A program made the translations under genes and the position numbers. The notes below the pieces were generated by a model. The model ran no database searches, had not been told where the DNA came from, and was given only the letters and a program-made list of their open reading frames with translations. Positions 1 through 6,706 of a DNA stretch of 10,339 bases are shown here, piece after piece (position 1 is the stretch's first letter; each line of letters begins with the position of its first letter). This DNA is from Thermococcus sp. Its GTDB lineage: Archaea > Methanobacteriota_B > Thermococci > Thermococcales > Thermococcaceae. The stretch lies in the NCBI GenBank assembly GCA_015522395.1, contig WAMH01000123.1, positions 1-10,339 on the forward strand, read 5' to 3'.

Positions 1-395
1 GGATTCCGAGGACGCTCGACGAGATAGCGGCGGTTTCAAAGGTCTCGAAGAAGGAGATAGGGAGGAGCTACCGCTTCATGGCGAGGGGCCTGAACCTCAA
101 CCTCCGCCCGACAAGCCCGATAGAGTACGTTGACCGCTTCGGCGATGCACTCAACGTGAGCGCGAGGACGAAGAAGAGGGCCAAGGAGATACTGAAGCAG
201 GCAATAGAGAGGGGCATAACGAGCGGAAAGGGTCCGACTGGACTGGCCGCGGCGGCTCTGTACGTTGCATCGCTCCTCGAGGGCGAGAAGAAGACCCAGC
301 GCGAGGTTGCCGAGGTGGCCCACGTTACCGAGGTGACCGTTAGAAACCGCTACAAGGAGCTTGTTGAGAAGCTCGGCATAAACGTCCCAATATGA
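1..395 (+). CDS. tfb: Transcription initiation factor B (TFB), C-terminal part
   Basis: This is the archaeal TFIIB homologue, which bridges TBP on the TATA box and RNA polymerase and reads the BRE. The gene enters from the left edge; the first whole codon is at base 3 and 130 residues remain of a family usually near 300. The zinc ribbon, B-finger and first cyclin repeat are outside the window. What is left is the second cyclin fold, beginning at the linker RTLDEIAAVSKVSKKEIGRS and including TSGKGPTGLAAAALY. The recognition helix-turn-helix lies near the end (TQREVAEVAHVTEVTVRNRY), the part known to contact the BRE. Thermococcus usually carries two TFBs; proximity to this histone and RuBisCO resembles the tfb2 locus as I recall it from T. 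kodakarensis, but without the N terminus I cannot tell which paralogue this is. The phosphoesterase gene follows after nine bases. Confidence 0.95.
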   Translation, partial: IPRTLDEIAAVSKVSKKEIGRSYRFMARGLNLNLRPTSPIEYVDRFGDALNVSARTKKRAKEILKQAIERGITSGKGPTGLAAAALYVASLLEGEKKTQREVAEVAHVTEVTVRNRYKELVEKLGINVPI

Positions 396-404
396 GGGAT
401 CCCC

Positions 405-899
405 TTGATTATAGCGGTTACCAGTGATACCCATCACGGCGATAAAACTAACAACCTTCCTTCACTTCTTTTGAGGGAGCTTGGAAAGCGGAGACCCGAC
501 CTGATACTCCATGCGGGCGACGTTACATCCCCCGAGCTTCTTGAAGCGCTCGAGGAGTTCGCCCCGACGATAGCCGTGAGGGGCAATGCAGACCACCTCA
601 ACCTCCCGGAGGAGAAGGTTTTGGAAGCTGAGGACGTCAGAATAGGCCTCCTCCACGGCCACCAGTTCTTCTCACTGAACGCCCAGTTTCTAACACTAAA
701 AGCCCTCGACATGGGCGTTGACGTTTTAATCTTTGGCCACACCCACCGGTTCTACCACGAGGCCTACTCCCTCCACGGGGAGAAGGTCACCCTCCTTAAC
801 CCGGGTTCTCCAACGTTCCCGAGAATGGACTCGGCGGGCTTTGTCCTCCTTCACGTTGATGGGGAGAACATCGGGCTGGAAAGGATAACCTTCTGGTAG
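405..899 (+). CDS. Calcineurin-like metallophosphoesterase, MJ0936/YfcE type
   Basis: A compact 164-residue phosphodiesterase of the MJ0936/YfcE family, cytosolic, with no signal peptide. The two-metal site is complete: D8 and H10 (SDTHHG), D39 (HAGD), N61 (GNAD, in the place of the usual GNxD/H), H84 (LLHGH), then H112 and H114 (GHTHR). Family members hydrolyse phosphodiester model substrates with Mn or Ni; the natural substrate is generally unknown and cannot be read here. The start is a TTG: the beta-strand MIIAVTSDTH begins there, no ATG exists in frame before residue 103, and a GAGG element sits at 394-397 over the end of the TFB gene. The nine-base gap suggests co-transcription with TFB. 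It converges on the histone gene. Confidence 0.92.
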   Translation: MIIAVTSDTHHGDKTNNLPSLLLRELGKRRPDLILHAGDVTSPELLEALEEFAPTIAVRGNADHLNLPEEKVLEAEDVRIGLLHGHQFFSLNAQFLTLKALDMGVDVLIFGHTHRFYHEAYSLHGEKVTLLNPGSPTFPRMDSAGFVLLHVDGENIGLERITFW

Positions 900-947
900 T
901 TAAAAATGCTAACATCAAAAATCCCGTAGAAAATTGCGGAAATAGGA

Positions 948-974
948 CAAAAGCCAAGAAGGCCTTCAGGCCTT
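948..974 (-). terminator. Possible histone gene terminator
   Basis: An inverted repeat AAGGCC-TGAA-GGCCTT (959-974) overlaps the histone stop codon and, on the minus strand, is followed within about ten bases by TTTT (949-952). Further T-runs on that strand lie at 917-921 and 902-906. Archaeal termination depends mainly on T-tracts, so the T-runs may matter more than the hairpin. No matching T-tract is seen for the plus-strand phosphoesterase. Confidence 0.35.
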
Positions 975-1169
975 GATGGCGAGCTTGATGTCCTCGGCCT
1001 TAACGGTCTTCCTGCCGGCGTGGTGGGCAAGCTCGACCGCCTTCTTGGCGATCTCGAGAGCCTTGTCCTCGAGGTGCTCGGCGAGAACCTTCGCCGCGTC
1101 CTCGCTGACGCGGGCGGCGCCGGCCTTTCTTATAAGCCTGTCAACCGGGGCAATCGGCAACTCAGCCAT
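966..1169 (-). CDS. Archaeal histone (HMf-like)
   Basis: A 67-residue bare histone fold with no tails, the usual length for Thermococcales histones; it dimerises and wraps DNA into extensible nucleosome-like particles. Residues matching HMfB landmarks are visible: N-terminal ELPIAPVDRLI, G17 (HMfB G16, the position that lets stacked gyres pack), R20 on loop 1, and the R53-K54-T55 motif on loop 2, followed by KAEDIKLAI. The start is fixed by AGGAGGTT at 1176-1183, close upstream of the ATG. It is a single gene with its own strong promoter, facing the phosphoesterase and running away from RuBisCO. Placement beside RuBisCO resembles the second T. kodakarensis histone (HTkB) from memory, so this is likely the B paralogue, an inference. 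Confidence 0.96.
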   Translation of the reverse strand: MAELPIAPVDRLIRKAGAARVSEDAAKVLAEHLEDKALEIAKKAVELAHHAGRKTVKAEDIKLAIKA

Positions 1170-1175
1170 TTTCCT

Positions 1176-1183
1176 AACCTCCT
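1176..1183 (-). promoter_or_regulatory. Histone ribosome binding site
   Basis: On the minus strand this reads AGGAGGTT, near-perfect complementarity to the archaeal 16S 3' end (core CCUCC), six bases before the histone ATG. It is one of the strongest sites in the window and fits a very abundant protein. Confidence 0.85.
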
Positions 1184-1229
1184 AAACGTTGTTTTGCAGG
1201 TATCTGCGTTCCATTCTAGGAGCGAAGGT

Positions 1230-1247
1230 CTATATAAACTTTTCGGA
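1230..1247 (-). promoter_or_regulatory. Histone promoter (BRE + TATA)
   Basis: Read on the minus strand: BRE-like CGAAAAG directly followed by TTTATATA (1231-1238). Transcription should start about 25 bases downstream of the box, near 1206-1212, leaving a leader of about 40 bases before the ATG. The box and BRE are close to the archaeal optimum. Confidence 0.8.
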
Positions 1248-1510
1248 AAATGGGCCCTCTAAACCCTACAAATTCCCGTTTTTGGGCGGGTCTTGGAGAA
1301 CTTGGACAACCTTGACCTCAGCCCCGTTAGGATTCCTAGTTCTCCCCTCCCCGCGAGAATAAAAAACGCTCTCTTAATGCTTCACTTGTTATGTAGGCCT
1401 CTGTCCAGCCTTCTTTTTATGTCCTGTGCTCAGAAACTCTGGGTATGGGGGCATTTTAGAGGCGTTTTGTAATCATCCCTGCCCAGAAATGTCCCGTATT
1501 TGGACCACAG
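1248..1510. other. Long spacer between histone and RuBisCO promoters
   Basis: About 260 bases separate the two divergent promoters, long for this compact genome. No complete gene with start and ribosome binding site is visible on either strand. The left half contains a minus-strand open stretch with coding-like composition (1266-1373) and imperfect 9-base direct repeats CTTGGAGAA/CTTGGACAA (1292-1309). The right half has a T-rich TATA-like element (TTCTTTTTAT, 1411-1420) with no gene start behind it. The rest is featureless to me. Confidence 0.5.
1266..1373 (-). pseudogene. Possible remnant or short open stretch, 35 codons
   Basis: On the minus strand an open stretch of 35 codons runs from just after a TAA (1374-1376) to a TAG (1266-1268). 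Its end translates as GAEVKVVQVLQDPPKNGNL, which looks more protein-like than random spacer, with G/C-favouring third positions (gag gtc aag gtt gtc). It has no ATG, no ribosome binding site and no recognised family. It may be the decayed 3' end of a lost gene or chance. I do not assign a function. Confidence 0.2.
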
Positions 1511-1511
1511 G

Positions 1512-1520
1512 CTTTTTATA
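1512..1520 (+). promoter_or_regulatory. RuBisCO promoter TATA box
   Basis: CTTTTTATA lies about 45 bases before the RuBisCO ATG. With the usual 25-base offset, the transcript would start near 1540 and carry a leader of about 20 bases that just contains the ribosome binding site. The bases upstream (ACCACAGG) are a poor BRE, so the gene may need an activator or be only moderately expressed; that is inference. Confidence 0.65.
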
Positions 1521-1548
1521 GCGGTTGGTGCAAGGAAAGTGTTACAGA

Positions 1549-1556
1549 GGAGGTGA
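1549..1556 (+). promoter_or_regulatory. RuBisCO ribosome binding site
   Basis: GGAGGTGA is a full match to the archaeal anti-Shine-Dalgarno sequence, four bases before the ATG at 1561. It decides the start: an in-frame GTG at 1525 would place this element inside the coding region and add 12 residues unlike the family. Confidence 0.9.
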
Positions 1557-1560
1557 AAGT

Positions 1561-2895
1561 ATGGTTGAGAAATTCGATGAGATATACGACTACTACGTGG
1601 ACAAGGGGTACGAGCCGAACCCCAAGAGGGACGTCGTGGCTGTCTTCCGCGTTACCCCCGCGAAGGGCTACACGGTTGAGCAGGCGGCCGGTGCGGTCGC
1701 CGCGGAAAGCTCGACCGGAACCTGGACGACCCTTTACCCCTGGTACGAGAGGGAGAGATGGGAGGACATGTCCGCGAAAGCCTACGACTTCACGGACATG
1801 GGAGACGGCAGTTGGATCGTGAGGATAGCCTATCCTGAGCACATCTTCGAGGAGGGCAACATGCCCGGCTTTTTAGCCAGCGTCGCCGGCAACGTCTTCG
1901 GAATGAAGCGCGTAGAGTGGCTCCGCTTGGAGGACATCTACCTCCCCGAGAGGTTCCTGCGCAACTACCCGGGACCGAACTTTGGCATCGATGGCGTCAG
2001 GGAGAAGCTTGAAATCTATGATAGACCGCTCTACGGTGTCGTTCCAAAGCCGAAGGTCGGCTACTCGCCCGAGGAGCTTTACAAACTCGCCCTCGACCTC
2101 TACACCGGTGGAGCGGACTACATTAAAGACGACGAGAACCTGACAAGCCCTTGGTACAACCGCTTCGAGGAGCGCGTTAAGGTCGTCACCAAGGCGATGG
2201 AGAAGGCCGAGAACGAGACCGGCGAGAAGAAGACCTGGTTTGCAAATATCACCTCGCCAATACCCGAGATGGAGAGCAGGCTTGAACTCCTTGCGGACTA
2301 CGGCGTTCCGCACGCGATGGTCGATGTGGTCGTCCTTGGGTGGGGTGTCCTCGACTACATCCGCGAGCTTGCGGAGGACTACGGCATAGCCCTGCACGCC
2401 CACAGGGCCATGCACACCGCCTTTGCCCGCTACAAGTACCATGGCATCTCAATGTTCGTTTTAGCTAAGCTCTACCGTGTAATAGGCGTCGACCAGCTCC
2501 ATGTCGGAACTGCAGGTGCAGGAAAGATGGAGGGTGAGAAGTGGGAGGTCGTGCAGTACAAGAGGATAATCACAGAGAACCACTACGTTCCCGATGAGAA
2601 CGACGTCTTCCATATGGAGCAGAAGTTCTACCACATCAAGCCGGTCTTCCCGACGAGTTCCGGTGGCCTTCACCCCGGCAACATAGAGCCCGTCATAGAG
2701 GCCCTTGGAAAGGACATAGTCCTCCAGCTCGGCGGCGGGACCATGGGGCACCCGGACGGGCCGAAGGCCGGAGCGATGGCAGCAAGACAGGCGATAGATG
2801 CCATTATGCAGGGAATTCCGCTCGACGAATACGCGAAGACCCACAGGGAGCTTGCCAGGGCCTTGGAGAAGTGGGGTCACGTTACCCCCGTCTGA
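1561..2895 (+). CDS. rbcL: Archaeal type III ribulose-1,5-bisphosphate carboxylase
   Basis: Carboxylates ribulose 1,5-bisphosphate to two 3-phosphoglycerates. In Thermococcales it works with AMP phosphorylase and ribose-1,5-bisphosphate isomerase to feed nucleotide ribose into glycolysis rather than in a Calvin cycle; those genes are not in the window. The 444 residues equal the length I recall for the T. kodakarensis enzyme. The N-terminal domain (1-130) has AAESSTGTWTTLYPW. The TIM barrel keeps every catalytic residue: K163 and K165 (VPKPK), the carbamylated K189 with metal ligands D191 and E192 (YIKDDENLTSPWYN), H281, H314, K322 (loop 6, GAGKMEG), S367 (TSSGG) and the phosphate-binding GGG at 391-393. 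The start at 1561 is fixed by the strong ribosome binding site. Single gene, converging on threonine synthase. Nothing looks truncated or inactivated. Confidence 0.98.
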   Translation: MVEKFDEIYDYYVDKGYEPNPKRDVVAVFRVTPAKGYTVEQAAGAVAAESSTGTWTTLYPWYERERWEDMSAKAYDFTDMGDGSWIVRIAYPEHIFEEGNMPGFLASVAGNVFGMKRVEWLRLEDIYLPERFLRNYPGPNFGIDGVREKLEIYDRPLYGVVPKPKVGYSPEELYKLALDLYTGGADYIKDDENLTSPWYNRFEERVKVVTKAMEKAENETGEKKTWFANITSPIPEMESRLELLADYGVPHAMVDVVVLGWGVLDYIRELAEDYGIALHAHRAMHTAFARYKYHGISMFVLAKLYRVIGVDQLHVGTAGAGKMEGEKWEVVQYKRIITENHYVPDENDVFHMEQKFYHIKPVFPTSSGGLHPGNIEPVIEALGKDIVLQLGGGTMGHPDGPKAGAMAARQAIDAIMQGIPLDEYAKTHRELARALEKWGHVTPV

Positions 2896-2931
2896 GGCTT
2901 TCTTTCTCTGTTTCTCCGGTTGTTACGGAGT
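2896..2931 (+). terminator. RuBisCO terminator region
   Basis: Directly after the stop comes a T-rich pyrimidine tract (2899-2916), followed by a small hairpin CTCCG-GTTGTTA-CGGAG (2914-2930). T-rich tracts straight after the stop are typical archaeal termination signals; the hairpin follows rather than precedes the Ts, so its role is uncertain. Confidence 0.5.
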
Positions 2932-2954
2932 CTTCGATAAAGGGGACAAGGGCG

Positions 2955-2966
2955 GAAAAGAAAAGA
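2955..2966 (-). terminator. Threonine synthase terminator T-tract
   Basis: On the minus strand this reads as CTTTTCTTTT, about 10 bases after the threonine synthase stop codon. It is the expected archaeal oligo-T terminator; no stem precedes it. Confidence 0.5.
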
Positions 2967-2974
2967 CCGTCAAA

Positions 2975-4150
2975 TCACAGAGTTCCTGAGAGGGTCTTCT
3001 CCCAAGTTTTCACGTCTTTTAGACCGTGTCCCGTGGCCACGACCACTATGCTCTCGTCCCTGTCGGCTATTCCCTCCTCGCGCATCTTCTTGGCTAGGGC
3101 CAGGGCCGTTGCAGAGGAGGGTTCGACGAAGATTCCCTCACGTCCGAGGAGCAGTCCTGCTTCGGCGGTTTCCCTGTTGGTTACAGTGCCGAGGTATCCG
3201 TTACTCTCTTTAACGGCCCTTATGACGTTCTCTCCGTCAACGGGTTTTTTGACGGCTATTGCACTGGCTATCGTTGGAACTTTCTTTTCGATCTTCTCAA
3301 TGGGCTTCCCGGTTTTCCATGCCCTCACGATGGCATCGTAGCCCTCTATCTGTGCCCCGGCAATCTTGGGGAGGTCCTCTATCAGACCTACTTTGTAGAA
3401 CTCCTTAACGCCCTTCCAGATGGCCCTTAGATGCGTCCCTGCCCCGATGGGCACAACGATCCAGTCCGGGACGTTGTAGCGGAGCTGGTCGAGTATCTCA
3501 AAGCCCGTGGTTTTCTGTCCCTCGACGCGGTAGTGATAGTTGCCGGTCAGGTAGTAACCCTCCTCCATCGCCCTGCGTTCCGCCTCTGCCAGGGCTTCAT
3601 CGTAGGTGTTTCCGAAGACCTCGACCTTGGCACCGTACATCCTGGCCTGAGTTAATTTCTCCTCTGGGGTGCCCTCTGGAACGACTATAGTTACCTCAAG
3701 GCCGGCTTTGGCGCCGTAGGCCGAGATGCTTGCCGCCATGTTGCCTGTGGAGGCGACTATAACCCTCCTCGCGTGGAATTCAAGGGCCTTTGTTATCTCA
3801 ACGCTGGAGCCCCTGTCTTTAAAGGCACCCGTGGGATTTTCACCCTCGTACTTAACGTAGAGCCTCTCAATGTCAAGCTTCTCCCCGGTGCGCTTGAGCC
3901 TATAGAGCCTCGTGCCTCCCTCGTTCAGGGTGACGATTTTCCTGAGGTTTTTCACGGGCAGGAACATCCAGTACTTCCATACGTGCGGGCTTTCCCGGAA
4001 CCATGGATCGTCGTCCTCTATGAGGTTTGCTATGTCCTCGTAGTTGTAGGTAACGTCGAGGGGAGCACCGCACTTGGGGCATCTGTAGAGACCCGAGGCG
4101 AGCGGGTATTCGGCACCGCAGTGGGTGCAGACTAGTTTGGCTTCGAACAT
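2975..4150 (-). CDS. thrC: Threonine synthase
   Basis: PLP enzyme converting O-phosphohomoserine and water to threonine and phosphate, cytosolic, the last step of threonine synthesis. From the chosen start it has 391 residues. A zinc-ribbon-like head carries two CxxC knuckles (C8/C11 and C24/C27), common in archaeal threonine synthases. The fold-type II core follows: PLP lysine K111 in NPTGAFKDRG, STGN at about 134-137, and the phosphate loop PIGAGTH near 236. Three in-frame starts compete: GTG at 4159, ATG at 4153 and ATG at 4150. GGGTGA (4156-4161) is best spaced for the last, and the GTG would lie inside that site, so I chose 4150. The adjacent divergent regulator may control it. Other fold-type II enzymes (threonine dehydratase) lack this zinc head. 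Confidence 0.93.
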   Translation of the reverse strand: MFEAKLVCTHCGAEYPLASGLYRCPKCGAPLDVTYNYEDIANLIEDDDPWFRESPHVWKYWMFLPVKNLRKIVTLNEGGTRLYRLKRTGEKLDIERLYVKYEGENPTGAFKDRGSSVEITKALEFHARRVIVASTGNMAASISAYGAKAGLEVTIVVPEGTPEEKLTQARMYGAKVEVFGNTYDEALAEAERRAMEEGYYLTGNYHYRVEGQKTTGFEILDQLRYNVPDWIVVPIGAGTHLRAIWKGVKEFYKVGLIEDLPKIAGAQIEGYDAIVRAWKTGKPIEKIEKKVPTIASAIAVKKPVDGENVIRAVKESNGYLGTVTNRETAEAGLLLGREGIFVEPSSATALALAKKMREEGIADRDESIVVVATGHGLKDVKTWEKTLSGTL

Positions 4151-4179
4151 CATGTTCACCCGAACCCACTTACTGGGCA

Positions 4180-4193
4180 GGGTTTTTAAACCC
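4180..4193 (-). promoter_or_regulatory. Threonine synthase promoter TATA box in a palindrome
   Basis: On the minus strand TTTAAAAA (4183-4190) is the likely TATA box; it sits inside the inverted repeat GGGTTT-TT-AAACCC (4180-4193). A second copy of the same element (plus-strand TTTTAAACC, 4197-4205) lies 13 bases upstream as a direct repeat of 4184-4192, so two tandem boxes are possible. The nearer box gives a leader of about ten bases, the farther about 25. Confidence 0.6.
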
Positions 4194-4213
4194 AGCTTTT
4201 AAACCGAAAAGCT
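4194..4213. promoter_or_regulatory. Inverted repeat in the thrC/regulator divergent promoter
   Basis: A perfect inverted repeat, AGCTTTT-N6-AAAAGCT, lies between the two divergent TATA boxes and covers the BRE position of both. That location is what a dimeric repressor needs to block both promoters. The adjacent winged-helix gene is the natural candidate to bind it (inference). Confidence 0.45.
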
Positions 4214-4218
4214 TAAAG
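4205..4218 (+). promoter_or_regulatory. Promoter of the winged-helix regulator
   Basis: CCGAAAAG followed by CTTAAAGT (4211-4218) makes a good BRE and a modest TATA box. The start should fall near 4236-4240, leaving a leader of about 25 bases that contains GGGGGTGAT (4250-4258). Confidence 0.6.
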
Positions 4219-4261
4219 TAATCTTTTCTTACATTAGGTTAGGGAAAGAGGGGGTGATGGT

Positions 4262-4855
4262 ATGGAATCAGGCAACATGGGAAAGCTCCTTGACATCCTA
4301 GGTAACGAGACGAGGAGGAGAATACTCATACTGCTCACGAAGCGGCCCTACTTCGTGAGTGAGCTGAGCCAGGAGCTTGGAGTGGGCCAGAAGGCGGTCC
4401 TTGAACACCTGCGGATACTGGAGGGAGCCGGCCTTATAGAGGGGAGGATAGAGAAGATACCCCGTGGAAGGCCGAGAAAGTATTACGCAATAAAGCGCGG
4501 CTTCCGCATGGAGGTCCTGCTCACACCCTACGCCTTTGGGACTGAGATGTACGAGCCCAGAAAGCCTAGGCATACGGAAGAGTACAGCCGTGCGAGAGAT
4601 CTTATAAAGTCAACCGAACCCGTGGAGGAGAAGATAGATGAACTCCTCTCGTACTTGAACGAGATAGAGAACAGGATAGAGCAACTCGTAAAGACGAAGC
4701 AGGAACTGGAGGAGGTCCGCCTTCTCACCGAGACCTACATCGAGAACCTCCTCCGGAGAATAGCCCGGGAGGACGAGCATGAGTTTGAGGTCATCCTCAG
4801 GAGGTTCGCCCCAAGGCTTCCAAGGAAGATACTCGAAGATCTCAACGGCTTTTAG
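4262..4855 (+). CDS. ArsR-like winged-helix transcriptional regulator with coiled coil
   Basis: A DNA-binding protein of 197 residues. The N-terminal winged helix spans about 7-77: LLDILGNETRRRILILLTKRP opens it, the recognition helix is about 42-53 (GQKAVLEHLRIL), and a basic wing IPRGRPRKYY follows. Residues about 118-170 are charged and helix-rich with heptad-like spacing (EEKIDELLSYLNEIENRIEQ), probably a dimerisation coiled coil, followed by a short basic tail. There is no metal-binding CxC motif of the arsenic sensors, so the inducer is unknown. It resembles an uncharacterised Thermococcales group (PH1932-like, from memory). The ATG at 4262 follows GGGGGTGAT closely; M6 is an alternative start. 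It diverges from threonine synthase with an inverted repeat between them, pointing to self-regulation and perhaps control of thrC, unproven. Confidence 0.88.
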   Translation: MESGNMGKLLDILGNETRRRILILLTKRPYFVSELSQELGVGQKAVLEHLRILEGAGLIEGRIEKIPRGRPRKYYAIKRGFRMEVLLTPYAFGTEMYEPRKPRHTEEYSRARDLIKSTEPVEEKIDELLSYLNEIENRIEQLVKTKQELEEVRLLTETYIENLLRRIAREDEHEFEVILRRFAPRLPRKILEDLNGF

Positions 4856-4906
4856 GAAGTCGTCTAAAGAACCCTCTGAGCCGTTAAAGGAAGGAGAAAA
4901 GAGAGG

Positions 4907-4930
4907 ACGGGCTACCTCTTAGCCCGTTTT
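4907..4930. terminator. Shared bidirectional hairpin terminator
   Basis: ACGGGCT-ACCTCTT-AGCCCGT (4907-4927) is a perfect 7-base-pair stem with a 7-base loop. On the plus strand it runs into TTTT (4927-4930), a bacterial-looking terminator for the regulator. On the minus strand it is followed by the pyrimidine tract CCTCTCTTTTCTCC, terminating the toroid-protein gene, whose last codons and stop form part of the stem. Confidence 0.65.
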
Positions 4931-6666
4931 CCGTTCCAGACTATGATTACCGCCGCTATCAAAACCACCCCCAGGACCATGTAAATGTATTCATAGCCTC
5001 TGCCCTCGTTTTTTACAGGTGGAACCGCCCTGAAGCCGTTTACACTGTAGGCCGTTATCACGAGCGGGTTCTTGGAGGGGTATATAACCACGTAGCCGTC
5101 GAGTCCATCGGTGTTCACTCCATCTGTTGAGTTCCCGACGTACATTGAGTTCTCCACGCGGAGGAACGTGGCGTTCTGTAGCGTGACTCTGCCGCTCTCG
5201 ATGTTCAACTCCGGAATGTCAGCATAGAGCAATCTCCTAATGAAAGAGACGCCCTTCCTGTAAACGGCAGTATTCATCAGTCCCGCTTCCTGGAGGCCCC
5301 AGAGCGCCCTCGCCGTCGATGTTATTCCCGCTATTGATTCCTGTGTGTAGGGGAATGCACCCGTGGGGTACTGCCTGCTCTTCAGCATACTAAGCGTTGC
5401 GTTGAGTTCCTTCTCCATTCCAAAGTCGTGGAAAACCACGAGGGCCTGGGCCAGGGCGTAGGTGGGCACGCTGTAGTACCTCGGTCTCCCCGTCTTGGGA
5501 TTTTTGGTCAGCATCCACGTGACGTTCCTTGAGAGGTAGTCGAGGGACTTGGAGTAGTTGTAGCTAACGTTGAGGTTTCTGAATACCCAGAGGACGTACT
5601 CGGTGTTGTAGAAGTCCCTCCAGACACCGTTTTTATCGGTGGAGAGCAGGTAGCTGACCTCCTTTGAGTAGTTCTCCCCAAGGAGCGCCTTTATCCTTGC
5701 CGTCTCGGCCACCTGCCAGGGGAGCAGTGCCGTGAGGTTATCGGGCAGTTCGGGTTTGATGCCGCACTCCAGGTAATAGCTCGCCAGAACGGCCTTTTCC
5801 CACTCCGTCCTCGGTTTTATCTCACTCATGTAGGGGCAGGCTATCGTTTTCAGGTCCCCAAAACCGTTCAGCCTGGCAACGGTGAGCAGGTCGAGAACCC
5901 TGAAATATAACTTTCCCCAGAATCCAAAGTGCTCTCTCTCGATAAGCTCCTCATGGTATTTTTCCTTCCCCGTTGCGTAGAGGGTCATGGCGATTGCAAC
6001 GGTGTTTTTACTCGTGAAGTTCTCCAGATCAACCCTCTTTCCAAGGTATGCCAGCGCGAACGCTCTGTAAGCCGCCAGATCACCGCTCACCTTCATGTTC
6101 TCAAGTTCTCTGATCTTTCCCAGCGCCAGGTATCCAAATATTCTCTCCTCATCGTTTCTGGGTTCCGCCGTTGTGAGCCACGCGGTTGCGCGGCCTATGG
6201 CCTCGTCAACCTGTTTTTTCATCCCGGTCAGGTTCTTCATTACATAGCCTTCTCTGAACTCCCTCAGGGCTATCACTGCAAGGGCGGTGTCAAGGTAGTC
6301 GTTCCACGATCCGTCCGCCTTCTGCTTGTAGATAAGCCAGTACGCGGCGTTGTTTATCGTGCTCAGGTACCTCCCGTGAGCGATGTTTTCCCCCCTCATG
6401 AGGGCTAGCATCGCCATAGCGGTGTACTTCGCTTCCTCTTTTCCGCCATGAGCGTAACCCCATGAGTCGAAGGGAGTCCTTATTTCCATCAGCCACTCGC
6501 AGCCCTCCAGAACCCGCGCGTAGTCACCGGTCTTGTAGAGGGCCAGAACCGCGAAGGCTGTATCGGGGACGGTGGGGTAGTAAGTGTACGGCTCGATTTT
6601 AGCCGAGACTGGAACCGATGATGCGATCAGCAGGATTAGAAGTCCGATTACAAGGGCCTTCTTCAT
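4912..6666 (-). CDS. Secreted, C-terminally anchored alpha-toroid (prenyltransferase/squalene-oxidase-repeat-like) protein
   Basis: A 584-residue extracytoplasmic protein. Residues 1-22 are a signal peptide (MKKALVIGLLILLIASSVPV, then SA before K23). Residues about 559-577 form one membrane helix followed by the basic tail NGKRAKR, so the body faces outside and is held by its C terminus. The body has repeated helical pairs of the alpha/alpha toroid kind: DTAFAVLALY (35-44), KYTAMAMLALMRG (80-92), DGSWNDYLDTALAVIALRE (118-136), NGVWRDFYNTEYVLWVF (346-362) and PTGAFPYTQESIAGITSTAR (434-453). About ten N-x-S/T sequons fit a glycosylated surface protein. No cyclase DxDD motif or farnesyltransferase zinc site is evident, so enzyme activity is doubtful; residues about 475-550 look beta-rich. 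GGGGTGATT (6670-6678) sets the start. It lies 40 bases after the subtilisin gene and is probably co-transcribed. Exact role unknown. Confidence 0.8.
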   Translation of the reverse strand: MKKALVIGLLILLIASSVPVSAKIEPYTYYPTVPDTAFAVLALYKTGDYARVLEGCEWLMEIRTPFDSWGYAHGGKEEAKYTAMAMLALMRGENIAHGRYLSTINNAAYWLIYKQKADGSWNDYLDTALAVIALREFREGYVMKNLTGMKKQVDEAIGRATAWLTTAEPRNDEERIFGYLALGKIRELENMKVSGDLAAYRAFALAYLGKRVDLENFTSKNTVAIAMTLYATGKEKYHEELIEREHFGFWGKLYFRVLDLLTVARLNGFGDLKTIACPYMSEIKPRTEWEKAVLASYYLECGIKPELPDNLTALLPWQVAETARIKALLGENYSKEVSYLLSTDKNGVWRDFYNTEYVLWVFRNLNVSYNYSKSLDYLSRNVTWMLTKNPKTGRPRYYSVPTYALAQALVVFHDFGMEKELNATLSMLKSRQYPTGAFPYTQESIAGITSTARALWGLQEAGLMNTAVYRKGVSFIRRLLYADIPELNIESGRVTLQNATFLRVENSMYVGNSTDGVNTDGLDGYVVIYPSKNPLVITAYSVNGFRAVPPVKNEGRGYEYIYMVLGVVLIAAVIIVWNGKRAKR

Positions 6667-6706
6667 TCAAATCACCCCGTAGAAAAAGAAGAGAGGGGGT
6701 TAAAAA

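Noticed and set aside
1262..1510. Possible CRISPR leader or mobile-element scar
   Set aside because: No repeat-spacer pattern, no terminal inverted repeats and no target-site duplication are visible; the 9-base repeats at 1292-1309 are imperfect and isolated.
1525..1560. Upstream GTG start that would lengthen RuBisCO by 12 residues
   Set aside because: It would place the full GGAGGTGA ribosome binding site inside the coding region, lies upstream of the predicted transcription start, and the ATG at 1561 gives the family's 444-residue length.
1873..2442. Long open frame antisense to RuBisCO
   Set aside because: It lies wholly within a fully supported enzyme gene, lacks a ribosome binding site and recognisable domains; GC-rich coding DNA commonly leaves the opposite strand open.
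5929..6408. Plus-strand open frame inside the toroid-protein gene
   Set aside because: No promoter or ribosome binding site, no domain, and the minus-strand gene with signal peptide and membrane anchor explains the region.
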